Shown: positions 9,077-18,757, counted from the first letter of the stretch. The stretch: DNA of 64,000 nt from Ramlibacter algicola (GCF_016641735.1 NZ_JAEDAO010000001.1:930001-994000), one strand, 5' to 3'. Numbers and translations are program-made. Notes: generated by a model from the sequence alone, not told the origin.

Positions 9077-9364
9077 ATGCAACTCTCGACCCCGTGGTTC
9101 GCCCGCACGCCGCGCCGCCTGGTGCAGGGCGGGCTCGCGATGTTCTTCTCCGGCGGGTTCGGCCTGCTCCTGGGCGGCCTCGCGCAGCTGGCGCCCGACG
9201 GCAGCCGGCCGGCGCTGCTGGCCGACCGCTTCCCCGGCTGGCCCACGTGGTGGGTGCCGGAGAGCCCCGCCGGCTACACGGCGGCCGCGATGCTGGTGTG
9301 CTGGGGCGTGTGGTCCCTCGGCAGCGGCCTGCGCCTGGCGCGCGGCGAGCAAGTGCCCGACTGA
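9077..9364 (+). CDS. Small two-span membrane protein
   Basis: 95 residues. Hydrophobic segments at about 18-40 (GGLAMFFSGGFGLLLGGLA) and 65-85 (AAAMLVCWGVWSLGSGLRL) suggest two membrane passes with a periplasmic loop containing WPTWWVPES. ATG 9077 is the first codon giving this topology. No known family. The 5' region holds a 9-bp stem-loop at 8989-9011. Confidence 0.55.
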   Translation: MQLSTPWFARTPRRLVQGGLAMFFSGGFGLLLGGLAQLAPDGSRPALLADRFPGWPTWWVPESPAGYTAAAMLVCWGVWSLGSGLRLARGEQVPD

Positions 9365-9476
9365 CGCTTCGCGCGCCGCGACGCGACGGCGTCCGGGGCC
9401 GTGACCGCGTCCGCTCCTACACGGCGCGCCCCGCGGGGTGCGCAGCATCACACCCGATTCCCCATGGAGTCGAACG

Positions 9477-9674
9477 ATGCGCCACCCCCACCTCGATCCC
9501 GCCCTGTTCCCCAACGTCCTGCCAGGCAGCGGCTGGGGACCCTGGTCGCACGAAGCGCCCGAGGTGGCGACTGACGGCCCCGGCCTGCTGATGAGCCCTG
9601 CGTTCTGGATCGGTGGCGGCCTGTCGCTGGCCCTGTGGGGCGCCGCGACCTGGCTGGTGCTGACGTTCGTCTAG
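9477..9674 (+). CDS. Small membrane-anchored protein
   Basis: 65 residues: a polar N-terminus rich in Pro and Trp, then one C-terminal membrane segment (FWIGGGLSLALWGAATWLVLTFV). ATG 9477 has GGAG 7 nt upstream, which fixes the start. It ends 10 nt from the convergent HEAVH gene. Function unknown. Confidence 0.55.
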   Translation: MRHPHLDPALFPNVLPGSGWGPWSHEAPEVATDGPGLLMSPAFWIGGGLSLALWGAATWLVLTFV

Positions 9675-9684
9675 CAGCCTGCTC

Positions 9685-10014
9685 CTAAGGCGCGAGCAGA
9701 GCCACCGCCTGCTGCTCGTCCAGCGGCAGCAGGTAGCCCCTCACCAGCGTCCGCGCGAAATGCCGCAGCGCATGCGGCTGGTGGCACAGCGACACCCGGT
9801 AGGCCTCCACTTCGGCCCAGGTGCGGAACGCCGGGTTGGTGAAATACCACCACCAGAACCGCAGCATCCCGACCTCGCGCATCTGGCGGCAATGCACCGC
9901 TTCATGCGCCAGCAGTCCCGCGTCGCCACGCACGCGCGGATGCACGACCACCAGCCGGGGCGTCACGGTCATGCCGTCGGCCCAGAACAGGAGCGGGGTG
10001 CAGAACACGCGCAT
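9685..10014 (-). CDS. Small HEXXH-containing protein (putative metallopeptidase-like)
   Basis: 109 residues with a single HEAVH motif (about residues 37-41) inside LLAHEAVHCRQMREVG, followed by a Trp/Tyr-rich segment and EVEAYRVSLC, where a Glu could be the third zinc ligand. This is the arrangement of small minimal zincin folds. No signal peptide is visible. Its start is 37 nt from the xdhB stop on the same strand, so it may be read with xdhAB. Proteolytic activity is only inferred from the motif. Confidence 0.6.
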   Translation of the reverse strand: MRVFCTPLLFWADGMTVTPRLVVVHPRVRGDAGLLAHEAVHCRQMREVGMLRFWWWYFTNPAFRTWAEVEAYRVSLCHQPHALRHFARTLVRGYLLPLDEQQAVALLAP

Positions 10015-10050
10015 GCAGCCATTCTGGCGTGCGCGGCGCGAACGTGGAGC

Positions 10051-12441
10051 TCAGCCGTGCAATGACCGCAGGACGTTCTCGGCCGTCGCCGGGGCGACCA
10101 GCGGCGCGAGCCCGTCGCCACGGGCCGCCGCTACCGCGTCGCGCAGGGCTTCCCACACGCTGATGGCAAGCATGAAGGGCGGCTCGCCCACCGCCTTGCT
10201 GCCGCCGACGTTGTCCTCGCGGTTGCCCTCGTGCCAGAGCCGCACCTGGAAGTGCGGCGGCAGGTCGCCCGCGGTCGGGATCTTGTACGTGCTCGGCGCA
10301 TGCGTCGCCAACAGGCCCTTGTCGTTCCAGACCAGCTGCTCCGTGGTGAGCCAGCCGATGCCCTGGATGAAGCCGCCCTCGATCTGGCCGAGGTCGATGG
10401 CCGGGTTCAGCGAAGTGCCCACGTCGTGCAGGATGTCCACCGCCAGCACCCGGTTCTCGCCGGTCAGCGTGTCGATGGCCACCTCGCTGCACGCCGCGCC
10501 GTAGGCGAAGTAATAGAACGGCCGGCCGGTCAGCGTGACCTTGTCGTAGTGGATCTTGGGCGTGCGGTAGAAGCCGTCGCTCCACAGCTGGATGCGGTTG
10601 GCGTACGCGGACTTGACCACTTCGTCGAAGCCGCGGGTGGTCTTCGGCGAGATCACCTGGCCGCCGCGGAAGCTCACGGCGCCGGCGCCGCAGCCGTCGA
10701 GGCCGGCGACGAACGCGGCCAGGTTGTCGCGCACGTTGCGCGCCGCGAACTGCGCCGCGCGGCCGTTGAGGTCGGTCCCGCTGGACGCGGCCGTCGCCGA
10801 TGCGTTGGGAACCTTCCCGGTCTCCGTCGCGGTGCAGCGCACGCGCTCGAACGGCACGCCGAGTTCGTCGGCCACCACCTGCATGATCTTGGTGTGCAGG
10901 CCCTGGCCCATCTCGGTGCCGCCGTGGTTGACCTGCACGCTGCCGTCGGTGAACACGTGCACCAGCGCGCCGGCCTGGTTGAAGAAGGTGGCGGTGAAGC
11001 TGATGCCGAACTTGATCGGCGTGATGGCGAGGCCGCGCTTGATGACCGGGCTCTTCGCGTTCCAGCGCGCGATCTCGGCGCGACGCTCGCGGTAACGCGA
11101 CGACGCCTCCAGTTGCGTGATGAGCGGGTCGAGGATGTTGTCCTCGACCTTCATCCGGTAGTGCGTGACGTTGCGGTCTTCGACGCCGTACAGGTTGGCC
11201 TTGCGCACGTCGAGCGGATCGAGCCCGAGGTGGCGCGCGATCTCGCCCAGGATCGCCTCGATGAGGATCACGCCCTGCGGGCCGCCGAAGCCGCGGAATG
11301 CGGTGTGGCTCTGCGTGTTGGTCTTGCAGCGGTACGAGCGGATCTCGACGTCGCCGAGGTAGTAGGCGTTGTCGGTGTGGAAGATCGCGCGGTCCGCGAC
11401 CGGGCCGGACAGGTCGGCCGAGAAGCCGCAATTGGCCAGCATCGCGACCTTCAGTCCCGTGAGGCGGCCGGTGTCGTCGAAGCCCGCTTCCCAGTCGTAG
11501 GCGAACGGGTGCCGCTTGCCGGTGACGAGGAAATCGTCGTCGCGGTCCAGCCGCAGCTTCACCGGGCGCCGCAGCTTGTGGGCGGCCAGTGCCGCCCACA
11601 CGGCCATGTGGCCCGCTTGGGTTTCCTTGCCGCCGAACCCGCCGCCCATGCGCCGGCACTCGACCGTCACGGCGTTGTTCTCGAGCCCGAGCGCGTGCGC
11701 GACCCAGTGCTGCACCTCCGCGGGGTGTTGCGTGCTGGAGTACACGTGCCACTGGTCCTGCTCCATCGGGACCGCGTACGCCACCTGGCCTTCCAGGTAG
11801 AAGTGTTCCTGGCCGCCGACTTCCAGCTGGCCCTGCAGCTGGTGCCTCGCCGCTGCAAGCGCCTGCTCGGGCTCGCCGCGACGCACCGTCACCGGCGGCA
11901 GCACGTAGCTTTGCTTCGCATGCGCCTCGCGCACGTCCAGCACCGCGGGCAGGGGCTCGATGTCGACCTGGACGGCGCGGGCGGCGCGGCGCGCCTGCAT
12001 CACGGTGTCGGCGACGACCAGGCCGATCACCTGGCCGACGTGTTCGACCTTGTCGCGCGCGAACACGGGCTCGTCGTGCACGAAGGTGGCCAGCACCGGA
12101 TCGCCCGGAATGTCCTCGGCGAACAGGACGCCGCGCACGCCGGGCATCGCCCGCGCCGCTTCGGCGTCGACGCCGCGCAGCAGGCCGTGCGCGACCGTCG
12201 ACAGGATGGGCGCGGCGTGCAGCGTGCCGCGCACCTCGGGGATGTCGTCGACGTAGGTCGCCGTGCCGGCGACCTGCGCGCGCGCGCTTTCGTGCGGCAG
12301 GGCGCGGCCCGCGGCGGGTTGTGTCGCGGTCGGCGCGTGCGGCGACTGCGTGCCGGGCGCGAGGTTGCGCTCGCCGGCATCGGCGGCCCCGGCGGGCCCA
12401 CCGCCCGTGGCTGCCGTGAATTCGCCTTCGCGTGCGTTCAT
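10051..12441 (-). CDS. xdhB: Xanthine dehydrogenase, molybdopterin-binding subunit
   Basis: 796 residues, matching the large subunit of bacterial two-subunit XDH, which oxidises hypoxanthine to xanthine and urate. The aldehyde oxidase/xanthine dehydrogenase a/b hammerhead domain comes first, then the molybdopterin domains with GGGFGGKE, FRGFGGPQG and the late KAVGEPPF, whose Glu is the conserved active-site base. ATG 12441 overlaps the xdhA stop (ATGA), so the two are translationally coupled. The N-terminal 50 residues are unusually rich in Ala, Gly and Pro. No xdhC follows in the window, although it is needed for cofactor insertion. Confidence 0.95.
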   Translation of the reverse strand: MNAREGEFTAATGGGPAGAADAGERNLAPGTQSPHAPTATQPAAGRALPHESARAQVAGTATYVDDIPEVRGTLHAAPILSTVAHGLLRGVDAEAARAMPGVRGVLFAEDIPGDPVLATFVHDEPVFARDKVEHVGQVIGLVVADTVMQARRAARAVQVDIEPLPAVLDVREAHAKQSYVLPPVTVRRGEPEQALAAARHQLQGQLEVGGQEHFYLEGQVAYAVPMEQDQWHVYSSTQHPAEVQHWVAHALGLENNAVTVECRRMGGGFGGKETQAGHMAVWAALAAHKLRRPVKLRLDRDDDFLVTGKRHPFAYDWEAGFDDTGRLTGLKVAMLANCGFSADLSGPVADRAIFHTDNAYYLGDVEIRSYRCKTNTQSHTAFRGFGGPQGVILIEAILGEIARHLGLDPLDVRKANLYGVEDRNVTHYRMKVEDNILDPLITQLEASSRYRERRAEIARWNAKSPVIKRGLAITPIKFGISFTATFFNQAGALVHVFTDGSVQVNHGGTEMGQGLHTKIMQVVADELGVPFERVRCTATETGKVPNASATAASSGTDLNGRAAQFAARNVRDNLAAFVAGLDGCGAGAVSFRGGQVISPKTTRGFDEVVKSAYANRIQLWSDGFYRTPKIHYDKVTLTGRPFYYFAYGAACSEVAIDTLTGENRVLAVDILHDVGTSLNPAIDLGQIEGGFIQGIGWLTTEQLVWNDKGLLATHAPSTYKIPTAGDLPPHFQVRLWHEGNREDNVGGSKAVGEPPFMLAISVWEALRDAVAAARGDGLAPLVAPATAENVLRSLHG

Positions 12442-13892
12442 GCGGCCACCTCGCCGATCGCGATCCGTTCCAGGTTGATGCCGCGCGCGCCCTGGCTCTC
12501 CAGCCAGAACCGCTGCACCAGGTTGCCGAGCACCTGTTGGCGGTAAGCCGCCGACGCCCGCATGTCGCTGATCGGCTGGAACTCGGCGCGCAACGCCTCG
12601 GCCGCGGCGCGAGCGGTGTCCTCCGTCCACGGCTGCCCGAGCAGCGCGGCCTCGGCCTGGCGTGCGCGCACCGGCGTCGCCGCCACGCCGCCCGCGCCGA
12701 TGCCGATGCTCGCCACGCGCCCGGCCTCGAGCTCCATGCGGATGACCAGGCAGACGGCGGAGATGTCGTCTTCGAATCGCTTGGAGATCTTGTACGCACG
12801 CAGCAACTCGCCCGGCTGCGGCCGAGGCACCAGGACCGAGCCGACGAGTTCGTCGGGTGCGAGCACGTTGCGCCGGTAGCCCGTGTAGAAGTCTTCCAGC
12901 GGGAGTTCCCGCTGGCCGCCCTGGCGCAGCAGCACGATCCGGGCCCCCCGCGCGATCAGCAACGGCATCGAGTCGCCGATCGGCGAACCGTTGGCGACGT
13001 TGCCGCCGAGCGTGCCGGCGTTGCGCACCGGCAGGCCGGCAAAGCGCTCGGCGAAGCTGCGCAGTTGCGGCCGGTCCTGCACCAGCGCGTCGTACGCGTC
13101 GGACAGCGAGACCGCCGCGCCGATCACGATGTGCGAAGGATGCTGCTCGATGCGGCGCAACTCGCGGGCGCGCGTCACGTCCAGCACCTGGGCGAACTCG
13201 CGGTGCTGCTTGGTGACCCACAGCCCGACGTCGGTGCAGCCGGCGACGACCTGGGCATCGGGGTGCGCGGCGCGCAGCGAGAGGAGCTCGTCGAGGGAGT
13301 CGGGGGCCATGTAGCCCGCCGCCTCGTGGGAGCCGCGGAGCTGGGCGAGTTGCGCCAGCACCTTCGCCTCATCCACTCCGACTTTCGGCACCGCCGCCAT
13401 CTCCACCGCCGCGTCCAGGATCGGCCGGTACCCCGTGCACCTGCACAGGTTGCCCGACAGCGCCGACTGCGCCAGCTCGCGCGTCACCGGCTTGCCCTGG
13501 CAGACGTAGTTCTGGTACACGCCGAACAGGCTCATCACGAAGCCCGGCGTGCAGAAGCCGCATTGCGAACCGTGGCAGCGGACCATGGCTTCCTGCGCGG
13601 GGTGCAACGTGCCGTCCGGCCCGGCGAGGTCTTCCACGGTCCACACGGCCAGCCCATCGACGGAATGCGCGAGCTTGATGCAGCTGTTGACGGCGCGGTA
13701 CTGCAGGCGGCCGTCGACCGCTTCGCCGAGCACGACGGTGCAGGCGCCGCAGTCGCCTTCACCGCAGCCTTCCTTGGTGCCGGTGCAGCCGAGGTCCTCG
13801 CGCAGCACCTCGAGCAGGGTGCGCGCGGGTGGTACATTGCCCAGCGAGACCAGCTCGCCTCGGCGGATGAATCGGATCGTCTGGGAGTGCAT
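12438..13892 (-). CDS. xdhA: Xanthine dehydrogenase, iron-sulfur/FAD subunit
   Basis: 484 residues. The plant-type ferredoxin domain shows C43, C48, C51 and C71 for the first [2Fe-2S] cluster. The second cluster is bound by C111, C114, C150 and C152. The FAD domain follows, with NAGTLGGNVANGSPIGD near residue 275. It passes electrons from the molybdenum site in XdhB to NAD+. ATG 13892 gives the usual N-terminus (MHSQTIRFIRRGE); no good ribosome binding site is visible. The gene diverges from the BMP-type transporter operon, which could import its substrates. Confidence 0.95.
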   Translation of the reverse strand: MHSQTIRFIRRGELVSLGNVPPARTLLEVLREDLGCTGTKEGCGEGDCGACTVVLGEAVDGRLQYRAVNSCIKLAHSVDGLAVWTVEDLAGPDGTLHPAQEAMVRCHGSQCGFCTPGFVMSLFGVYQNYVCQGKPVTRELAQSALSGNLCRCTGYRPILDAAVEMAAVPKVGVDEAKVLAQLAQLRGSHEAAGYMAPDSLDELLSLRAAHPDAQVVAGCTDVGLWVTKQHREFAQVLDVTRARELRRIEQHPSHIVIGAAVSLSDAYDALVQDRPQLRSFAERFAGLPVRNAGTLGGNVANGSPIGDSMPLLIARGARIVLLRQGGQRELPLEDFYTGYRRNVLAPDELVGSVLVPRPQPGELLRAYKISKRFEDDISAVCLVIRMELEAGRVASIGIGAGGVAATPVRARQAEAALLGQPWTEDTARAAAEALRAEFQPISDMRASAAYRQQVLGNLVQRFWLESQGARGINLERIAIGEVAA

Positions 13893-13988
13893 GGAGCGAT
13901 GGTCGGACGAGAGGCCGGCGCCGGAGGCAAGGGCCCTGCCACCTGGAAGCGAAGCCGCCCCGCAGATGAGAGACCACAGTACCACGAC

Positions 13989-14004
13989 CGCCACGCGCGT
14001 GGCG
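13989..14004. promoter_or_regulatory. 16-bp perfect palindrome between xdhA and the ABC operon
   Basis: CGCCACGCGCGTGGCG is fully symmetric and ends 12 bp before the probable GTG start of the ATPase gene, inside the 123-bp divergent gap. It could be an operator for a purine regulator or a chance product of GC richness. No regulator gene is adjacent. Confidence 0.3.
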
Positions 14005-14015
14005 ACACCGACGTG

Positions 14016-15563
14016 GTGACCGCCCGCCCGAAGCAGCCATCCGCCGCGGCCCCCCGCCTGCAGCTGCAAGGCATCACCAAGCGCTACCCGGCCGTCGTCG
14101 CCAACGACGGCATCTCGCTGTCCGTGCTGCCCGGCCAGACGCATGCCGTGCTGGGCGAGAACGGTGCCGGCAAGTCCACGTTGATGAAGGTCATCTACGG
14201 CTCGGTGCGTCCCGACGCCGGCCAGGTGCTCTGGAACGGCCAGCCGGTGCAGGTGCGCAATCCGCAGGAGGCGCGCGCGCTCGGCATCAGCATGGTGTTC
14301 CAGCACTTCAGCCTGTTCGACACGCTCACGGTGGCCGAGAACGTCTGGCTGGGCCTGGACAAGCACCTGAAGCTGGCGGAAGTGGCGCGCCGCATCGAGG
14401 CCAAGGCCGCCGAGTACGGCCTGCCGGTCGATCCGTCGCGGCCCGTGCACACGCTGTCGGTGGGCGAGATGCAGCGGGTCGAAATCATCCGCGCGCTGCT
14501 CACCGACCCGCAGCTCCTGATTCTGGACGAGCCGACCTCGGTGCTGACGCCGCAAGCGGTCGACAAGCTGTTCATCGTGCTGCGCCAGCTGGCGGCGCAG
14601 GGCTGCAGCATCCTGTATATCAGCCACAAGCTGCACGAGATCCGCGCGCTGTGCGACGCCTGCACGGTGCTGCGCGGCGGCAAGGTGACCGGCGAGTGCG
14701 ACCCGCGCCAGGAGAGCAACGCGTCGCTGTCGCGGATGATGATCGGCGCCGAGCCACCGCAGCTGCAGCACCACGACCGCCAGCCCGGCGACGTCGTGCT
14801 GCAGGTGCGCGGCCTGTCGCTGGAGCGCGAGTCGCCGTTCGGCGTCGACCTGCACGACGTCGCGTTCGACGTGCGCGCGGGGGAAGTCGTGGGCATCGCG
14901 GGCGTGTCCGGCAACGGCCAACGCGAACTGATGGCTGCCGTCTCCGGCGAAGACACGCGCGCGCCGGCCGACGCGATCCGCGTCGCCGGGCAGGGCGCCG
15001 GCCGCCTCGGCCCTGCGCGCCGCCGTCAGCTCGGACTGCATTTCGTTCCGGAAGAACGCCTGGGCCGCGGCGCCGTGCCGTCGCTGCCGCTCGCGCAGAA
15101 CCTGCTGCTCACGAGGACGGATGCGGTCGGCCGCTCGGGCTGGATCGACGTGCGCGCGCTGCGCACGCAGGCGCAGAACCTGATCCAGCGCTTCAACGTC
15201 AAGGCGGGCGGCCCGCACGCGGCGGCGCGCTCGCTGTCCGGCGGCAACCTGCAGAAATTCATCGTCGGCCGCGAGATCTCCGCCAAGCCGCGGCTGCTGG
15301 TGATCTCGCAGCCGACCTGGGGCGTGGACGTCGGCGCCGCGGCGCAGATCCGCGCCGAGATCCTGCAACTGCGCGACGCAGGCTGTGCGGTGCTCGTGGT
15401 GAGCGAGGAGCTGGAGGAATTGTTCGAGGTGAGCGACCGGCTGCACGTGATCGCCAAGGGACGGCTGTCGCCGTCGATGCCGCGGCGCGAGGCCACCGTC
15501 GGGAAGATCGGCGAGTGGATGAGCGGGCTGTGGGAGCCGGCGGACGAGGAGGCGACCGCATGA
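14016..15563 (+). CDS. BMP-type ABC transporter ATPase (purine/nucleoside uptake)
   Basis: 515 residues with two nucleotide-binding domains in tandem. The first has Walker A GENGAGKST (47-55) and Walker B ILDEPTSVL; the second has a degenerate Walker A (GIAGVSGNGQ) but keeps the LSGGNLQK signature, as in NupA/RbsA-like proteins. GTG 14016 is the probable start (GTG 14013 is equal in merit). The stop overlaps the next ATG (ATGATC), so ATPase and permease are coupled. With the two permeases and the BMP lipoprotein it forms a complete importer. Substrate is inferred as nucleosides or purines from family and xdhAB linkage. Confidence 0.9.
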   Translation: MTARPKQPSAAAPRLQLQGITKRYPAVVANDGISLSVLPGQTHAVLGENGAGKSTLMKVIYGSVRPDAGQVLWNGQPVQVRNPQEARALGISMVFQHFSLFDTLTVAENVWLGLDKHLKLAEVARRIEAKAAEYGLPVDPSRPVHTLSVGEMQRVEIIRALLTDPQLLILDEPTSVLTPQAVDKLFIVLRQLAAQGCSILYISHKLHEIRALCDACTVLRGGKVTGECDPRQESNASLSRMMIGAEPPQLQHHDRQPGDVVLQVRGLSLERESPFGVDLHDVAFDVRAGEVVGIAGVSGNGQRELMAAVSGEDTRAPADAIRVAGQGAGRLGPARRRQLGLHFVPEERLGRGAVPSLPLAQNLLLTRTDAVGRSGWIDVRALRTQAQNLIQRFNVKAGGPHAAARSLSGGNLQKFIVGREISAKPRLLVISQPTWGVDVGAAAQIRAEILQLRDAGCAVLVVSEELEELFEVSDRLHVIAKGRLSPSMPRREATVGKIGEWMSGLWEPADEEATA

Positions 15564-16621
15564 TCCGCCTCGAAGTCCGTCCCGAAACCTCGCGCTTCTG
15601 GAGCATCGGCTCCCCGGTGCTCGCGCTGCTGCTCACGGTGCTGATCGGCGTCGTGCTGTTCACGGCGCTGGGGAAGGACCCGGTGCGCGCGCTGCAGGTG
15701 TTCTTCTGGGAGCCGGTGAAGTCCGGCTATGCGATCGGCGAACTCGCCGTGAAGGCCACGCCGCTGCTGCTGATCGCGCTGGGGCTGGCCGTGTGCTTCC
15801 GCTCCAACGTCTGGAACATCGGCGCCGAGGGCCAGTTCATCGTCGGCGCCATCGTCGCCGGCGGCGTCGCCTTGCTCGCGGGCAAGGACACGGGCCGCTG
15901 GATCGTCGTCGCGATCCTCCTCGCAGGGGTGGTCGGGGGCATGGCGTGGGCGAGCGTCACCGCGGCGCTGCGTGACCGCTTCAACGCCAACGAAATCCTC
16001 GTGAGCCTGATGCTGGTCTACGTCGCCGAGCAGTTGCTGTACTACCTGGTGGTCGGCCCTTGGAAGGACCCGGGCGGCTACAACTTCCCGCAGACGCGCA
16101 GCTTCGAGGCCGTCACGCAGATCCCGCGCCTGTTCACCGGCTCGCGCGTGAGCATCGGCTTGCTGCTGGCGCTGGCCGGCGCCGCGGCGCTGTGGGTGTT
16201 CCTGTTCCGCACCCGCGCGGGTTTCGCGCAGCAGGTGGGCGGCCTCGCACCGGCGGCGGCGCGCTACGCGGGCTTCTCGTCGCGACGAGCGCTGTGGCTC
16301 GCGTTGCTGGTGTCGGGCGGTGCGGCGGGCCTGGCCGGTGCGCTGGAAGTGGCCGGCCCCATCGGCCAGCTGACGCCGTACGTGCCGGCCGGCTATGGCT
16401 TCGCCGCGATCATCGTGGCCTTCGTCGGCCGCCTGCATCCCGTGGGGATGGTGCTGTCCGCGATCCTCATGAGCGTGTTCTACATCGGCGGCGAACTCGC
16501 CCAGTCGCGCCTGGGCCTGCCCAAGTCGCTGACCGGCGTCTTCCAGGGCTTGCTGCTGTTCACCCTGCTCGCGTGCGACACGCTGATCGCCTACCGTGTC
16601 CGCTTCGGGAGGGCGGCGTGA
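15560..16621 (+). CDS. BMP-type ABC transporter permease 1
   Basis: 353 residues with about nine membrane segments, of the BPD_transp_2 family (NupB/YufP-like). SNVWNIGAEGQFIVGA near residue 90 is the conserved family motif. It starts 4 nt inside the ATPase gene and its TGA shares one base with the start of the second permease (TGATG), so the operon is tightly coupled. It would form half of the inner-membrane channel. Confidence 0.9.
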   Translation: MIRLEVRPETSRFWSIGSPVLALLLTVLIGVVLFTALGKDPVRALQVFFWEPVKSGYAIGELAVKATPLLLIALGLAVCFRSNVWNIGAEGQFIVGAIVAGGVALLAGKDTGRWIVVAILLAGVVGGMAWASVTAALRDRFNANEILVSLMLVYVAEQLLYYLVVGPWKDPGGYNFPQTRSFEAVTQIPRLFTGSRVSIGLLLALAGAAALWVFLFRTRAGFAQQVGGLAPAAARYAGFSSRRALWLALLVSGGAAGLAGALEVAGPIGQLTPYVPAGYGFAAIIVAFVGRLHPVGMVLSAILMSVFYIGGELAQSRLGLPKSLTGVFQGLLLFTLLACDTLIAYRVRFGRAA

Positions 16622-17541
16622 TGGACAGCTACGCACTCCTCATCGCGGCCACGCTCAACGCGGGCACCATCCTGGCGCTGGCGGCGCTGGGCTTGTTGAT
16701 CAACGAGAAGGCCGGCGTCGTCAACCTCGGGGCGGAAGGCATCATGCTGTGCGCCGCGCTCGCGGGCTTCGTCACGGTGGTGCACACGGGCAGCGACTGG
16801 CTTGGCTTCGCGGCCGGCATGGCTGCAGGCGCCCTGATGGCCGCGGTGCTCGGCGTGCTGGTCATCTGGCTCAACACCAACCAGTACGCAGCGGGGCTGG
16901 CGCTCAGCCTCTTCGGCGGCGGCTTCTCGGCCTTCGCGGGCATCAAGTACGTGCAGGAGAAGCTGCCCGAGCGGCCGCACTTCTCCATCCCCGTGCTCGG
17001 CGACATCCCCGTGCTCGGCCCCGCGCTGTTCCGCCAGCACCCGCTGGTCTACGTGGCCATCGCGCTGGCGGTGTTCCTTGTCTGGTTCCTCTGGCGCTCG
17101 CGCCTGGGGCTGGTGCTGCGGTCGGTGGGCGAGTCGCCCGAGTCCGCCCACGCGCTGGGCTACCGCGTTCGCTGGATCCGCTTCGCGGCCGTGGTGGCGG
17201 GCGGGTCGCTGTGTGGCCTCGCCGGTGCCTACCTCATCGTCGTCTACACGCCGCTGTGGGTGGAAGGCATGGTGGCCGGCCGCGGCTGGATCGCGCTGGC
17301 GCTGACGACCTTCGCGACCTGGCGCCCGGCACGGGTCCTGCTTGGGGCCTACCTGTTCGGCGGCGTGACCATGCTGCAGTTCCACCTGCAGGGCGTCGGC
17401 GTCGAGGTGGCGACGCAGTTCCTGGCCATGCTGCCCTACATCGCGACGATCGCCGTGCTGGCGCTGATCTCCCGCAACCCCGCGTGGATTCGCGCCAACA
17501 TGCCGGCGTCGCTTGGCCGGCCGTTTTACCCCGGCTCATAA
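16621..17541 (+). CDS. BMP-type ABC transporter permease 2
   Basis: 306 residues with about eight to nine membrane segments and the family motif EKAGVVNLGAEGIMLCAA near residue 30 (NupC/YufQ-like). It forms the second half of the channel with the preceding permease. A 41-nt gap separates it from the binding-protein gene. Confidence 0.9.
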   Translation: MDSYALLIAATLNAGTILALAALGLLINEKAGVVNLGAEGIMLCAALAGFVTVVHTGSDWLGFAAGMAAGALMAAVLGVLVIWLNTNQYAAGLALSLFGGGFSAFAGIKYVQEKLPERPHFSIPVLGDIPVLGPALFRQHPLVYVAIALAVFLVWFLWRSRLGLVLRSVGESPESAHALGYRVRWIRFAAVVAGGSLCGLAGAYLIVVYTPLWVEGMVAGRGWIALALTTFATWRPARVLLGAYLFGGVTMLQFHLQGVGVEVATQFLAMLPYIATIAVLALISRNPAWIRANMPASLGRPFYPGS

Positions 17542-17582
17542 TCCGGGCTCCCGCGCTCACGCACTCTCAGAGGAATATCACG

Positions 17583-18752
17583 ATGGACCTGAAGAAACGA
17601 TCGCTGCTGCAGGCGGCGGCCCTGTCCGCGCTGGCGGCCAGCGCCCTCGTGGCCTGCGGCAAGAAGGACGAGGCCGCGCCGGCGCCCGCGCCCACCGCCG
17701 CCGCGCCCGCATCCGCACCGGCCGCCAAGGCCGAGCCGCTGAAGATCGCGTTCGCCTACGTCGGCCCCGTCGGCGACGGCGGCTGGACCTTCGCGCACGA
17801 CAACGGCCGCAAGGCGGTCGAGAAGGAATTCGGCGACAAGGTCCAGACCTCCTTCGTCGAGAACGTGCCCGAGTCCGCCGACGCCGAGCGCGTGATCCGC
17901 GACATGGCGCAGCAGGGCAACAAGCTGGTGTTCGGCACCACCTTCGGCTACATGGACCCGATGGTGAAGGTCGCCGGCGAGTTCAAGGACGTGACGTTCG
18001 AGCACGCCACCGGCTACAAGACCGGCCCGAACCTGAACACGTACGACAGCCGCACCTACGAAGGCGCGTACATGGCCGGCGTGATCGCGGGCGCGATGAC
18101 CAAGTCCAACACGCTGGGCGTGGTCGGCTCGGTGCCGATTCCCGAGGTGGTGCGCAACATCAACAGCTTCACGCTGGGCGCGCAGTCGGTGAACCCGAAG
18201 GTCAAGACCCGCGTCGTGTGGGTCGGCAAGTGGTTCGATCCCCCCAACGAAACCGCCGCGGCCACGTCGCTGATCAACGGCGGCGCCGACATCCTGATGC
18301 AGAACACCGATTCGTCGGCCGTGCTGCAGACCGCCGAGAAGATGGGCAAGCGTGCCTTCGGCTGGGACAGCGACATGACGTCCTACGGTCCCAAGGCGCA
18401 CCTGGGCTCGGCCGTCATCAACTGGGGTCCGTACTACGTCAAGACCACGCGTGACGTGCTCGAGAAGACCTGGAAGGCGTCGCCGGACAAGATCTGGTGG
18501 GGCGTCAAGGAAGGCGCCATCGACTTCGTGTCGGTCGCCGCGGACGTGCCCGAAGACGCGAAGAAGAAGCTCGAGTCGGTCAAGGCCGGCCTGAAGGACG
18601 GCAGCTTCTCGATCTGGAAGGGCCCGATCGCGGACAACGCAGGCAAGGAAGTGCTGGCCAAGGACGCCGTCGCCGACGACAAGTTCCTGGGCGGCATCAA
18701 CTTCTACGTCAAGGGCGTCGAAGGCAAGGTGCCGGGCGGCGACAAGAAATAA
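17583..18752 (+). CDS. BMP family substrate-binding lipoprotein
   Basis: 389 residues. The signal peptide ends ALVAC with lipidated C25, then a Pro/Ala linker to residue 50. The BMP (PnrA-like) domain begins KIAFAYVGPVGDGGWTFAHD; the aromatic residue in GGWTF and the late GWDSDM are typical of purine-nucleoside sites in this family. ATG 17583 has AGAGGA upstream. It is the last gene of the transporter operon and ends at a strong terminator. Anchored outside the inner membrane, it would deliver purine compounds to the permeases. Confidence 0.9.
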   Translation: MDLKKRSLLQAAALSALAASALVACGKKDEAAPAPAPTAAAPASAPAAKAEPLKIAFAYVGPVGDGGWTFAHDNGRKAVEKEFGDKVQTSFVENVPESADAERVIRDMAQQGNKLVFGTTFGYMDPMVKVAGEFKDVTFEHATGYKTGPNLNTYDSRTYEGAYMAGVIAGAMTKSNTLGVVGSVPIPEVVRNINSFTLGAQSVNPKVKTRVVWVGKWFDPPNETAAATSLINGGADILMQNTDSSAVLQTAEKMGKRAFGWDSDMTSYGPKAHLGSAVINWGPYYVKTTRDVLEKTWKASPDKIWWGVKEGAIDFVSVAADVPEDAKKKLESVKAGLKDGSFSIWKGPIADNAGKEVLAKDAVADDKFLGGINFYVKGVEGKVPGGDKK

Positions 18753-18757
18753 GCGAT

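Noticed and set aside
12438..15446. Very long open frame running through xdhA and the ABC ATPase gene on the minus strand
   Set aside because: Only the part ending at 13892 is xdhA; the rest is antisense to the ATPase gene and has the Gln/His/Arg/Asp-rich composition of GC-rich shadow frames.
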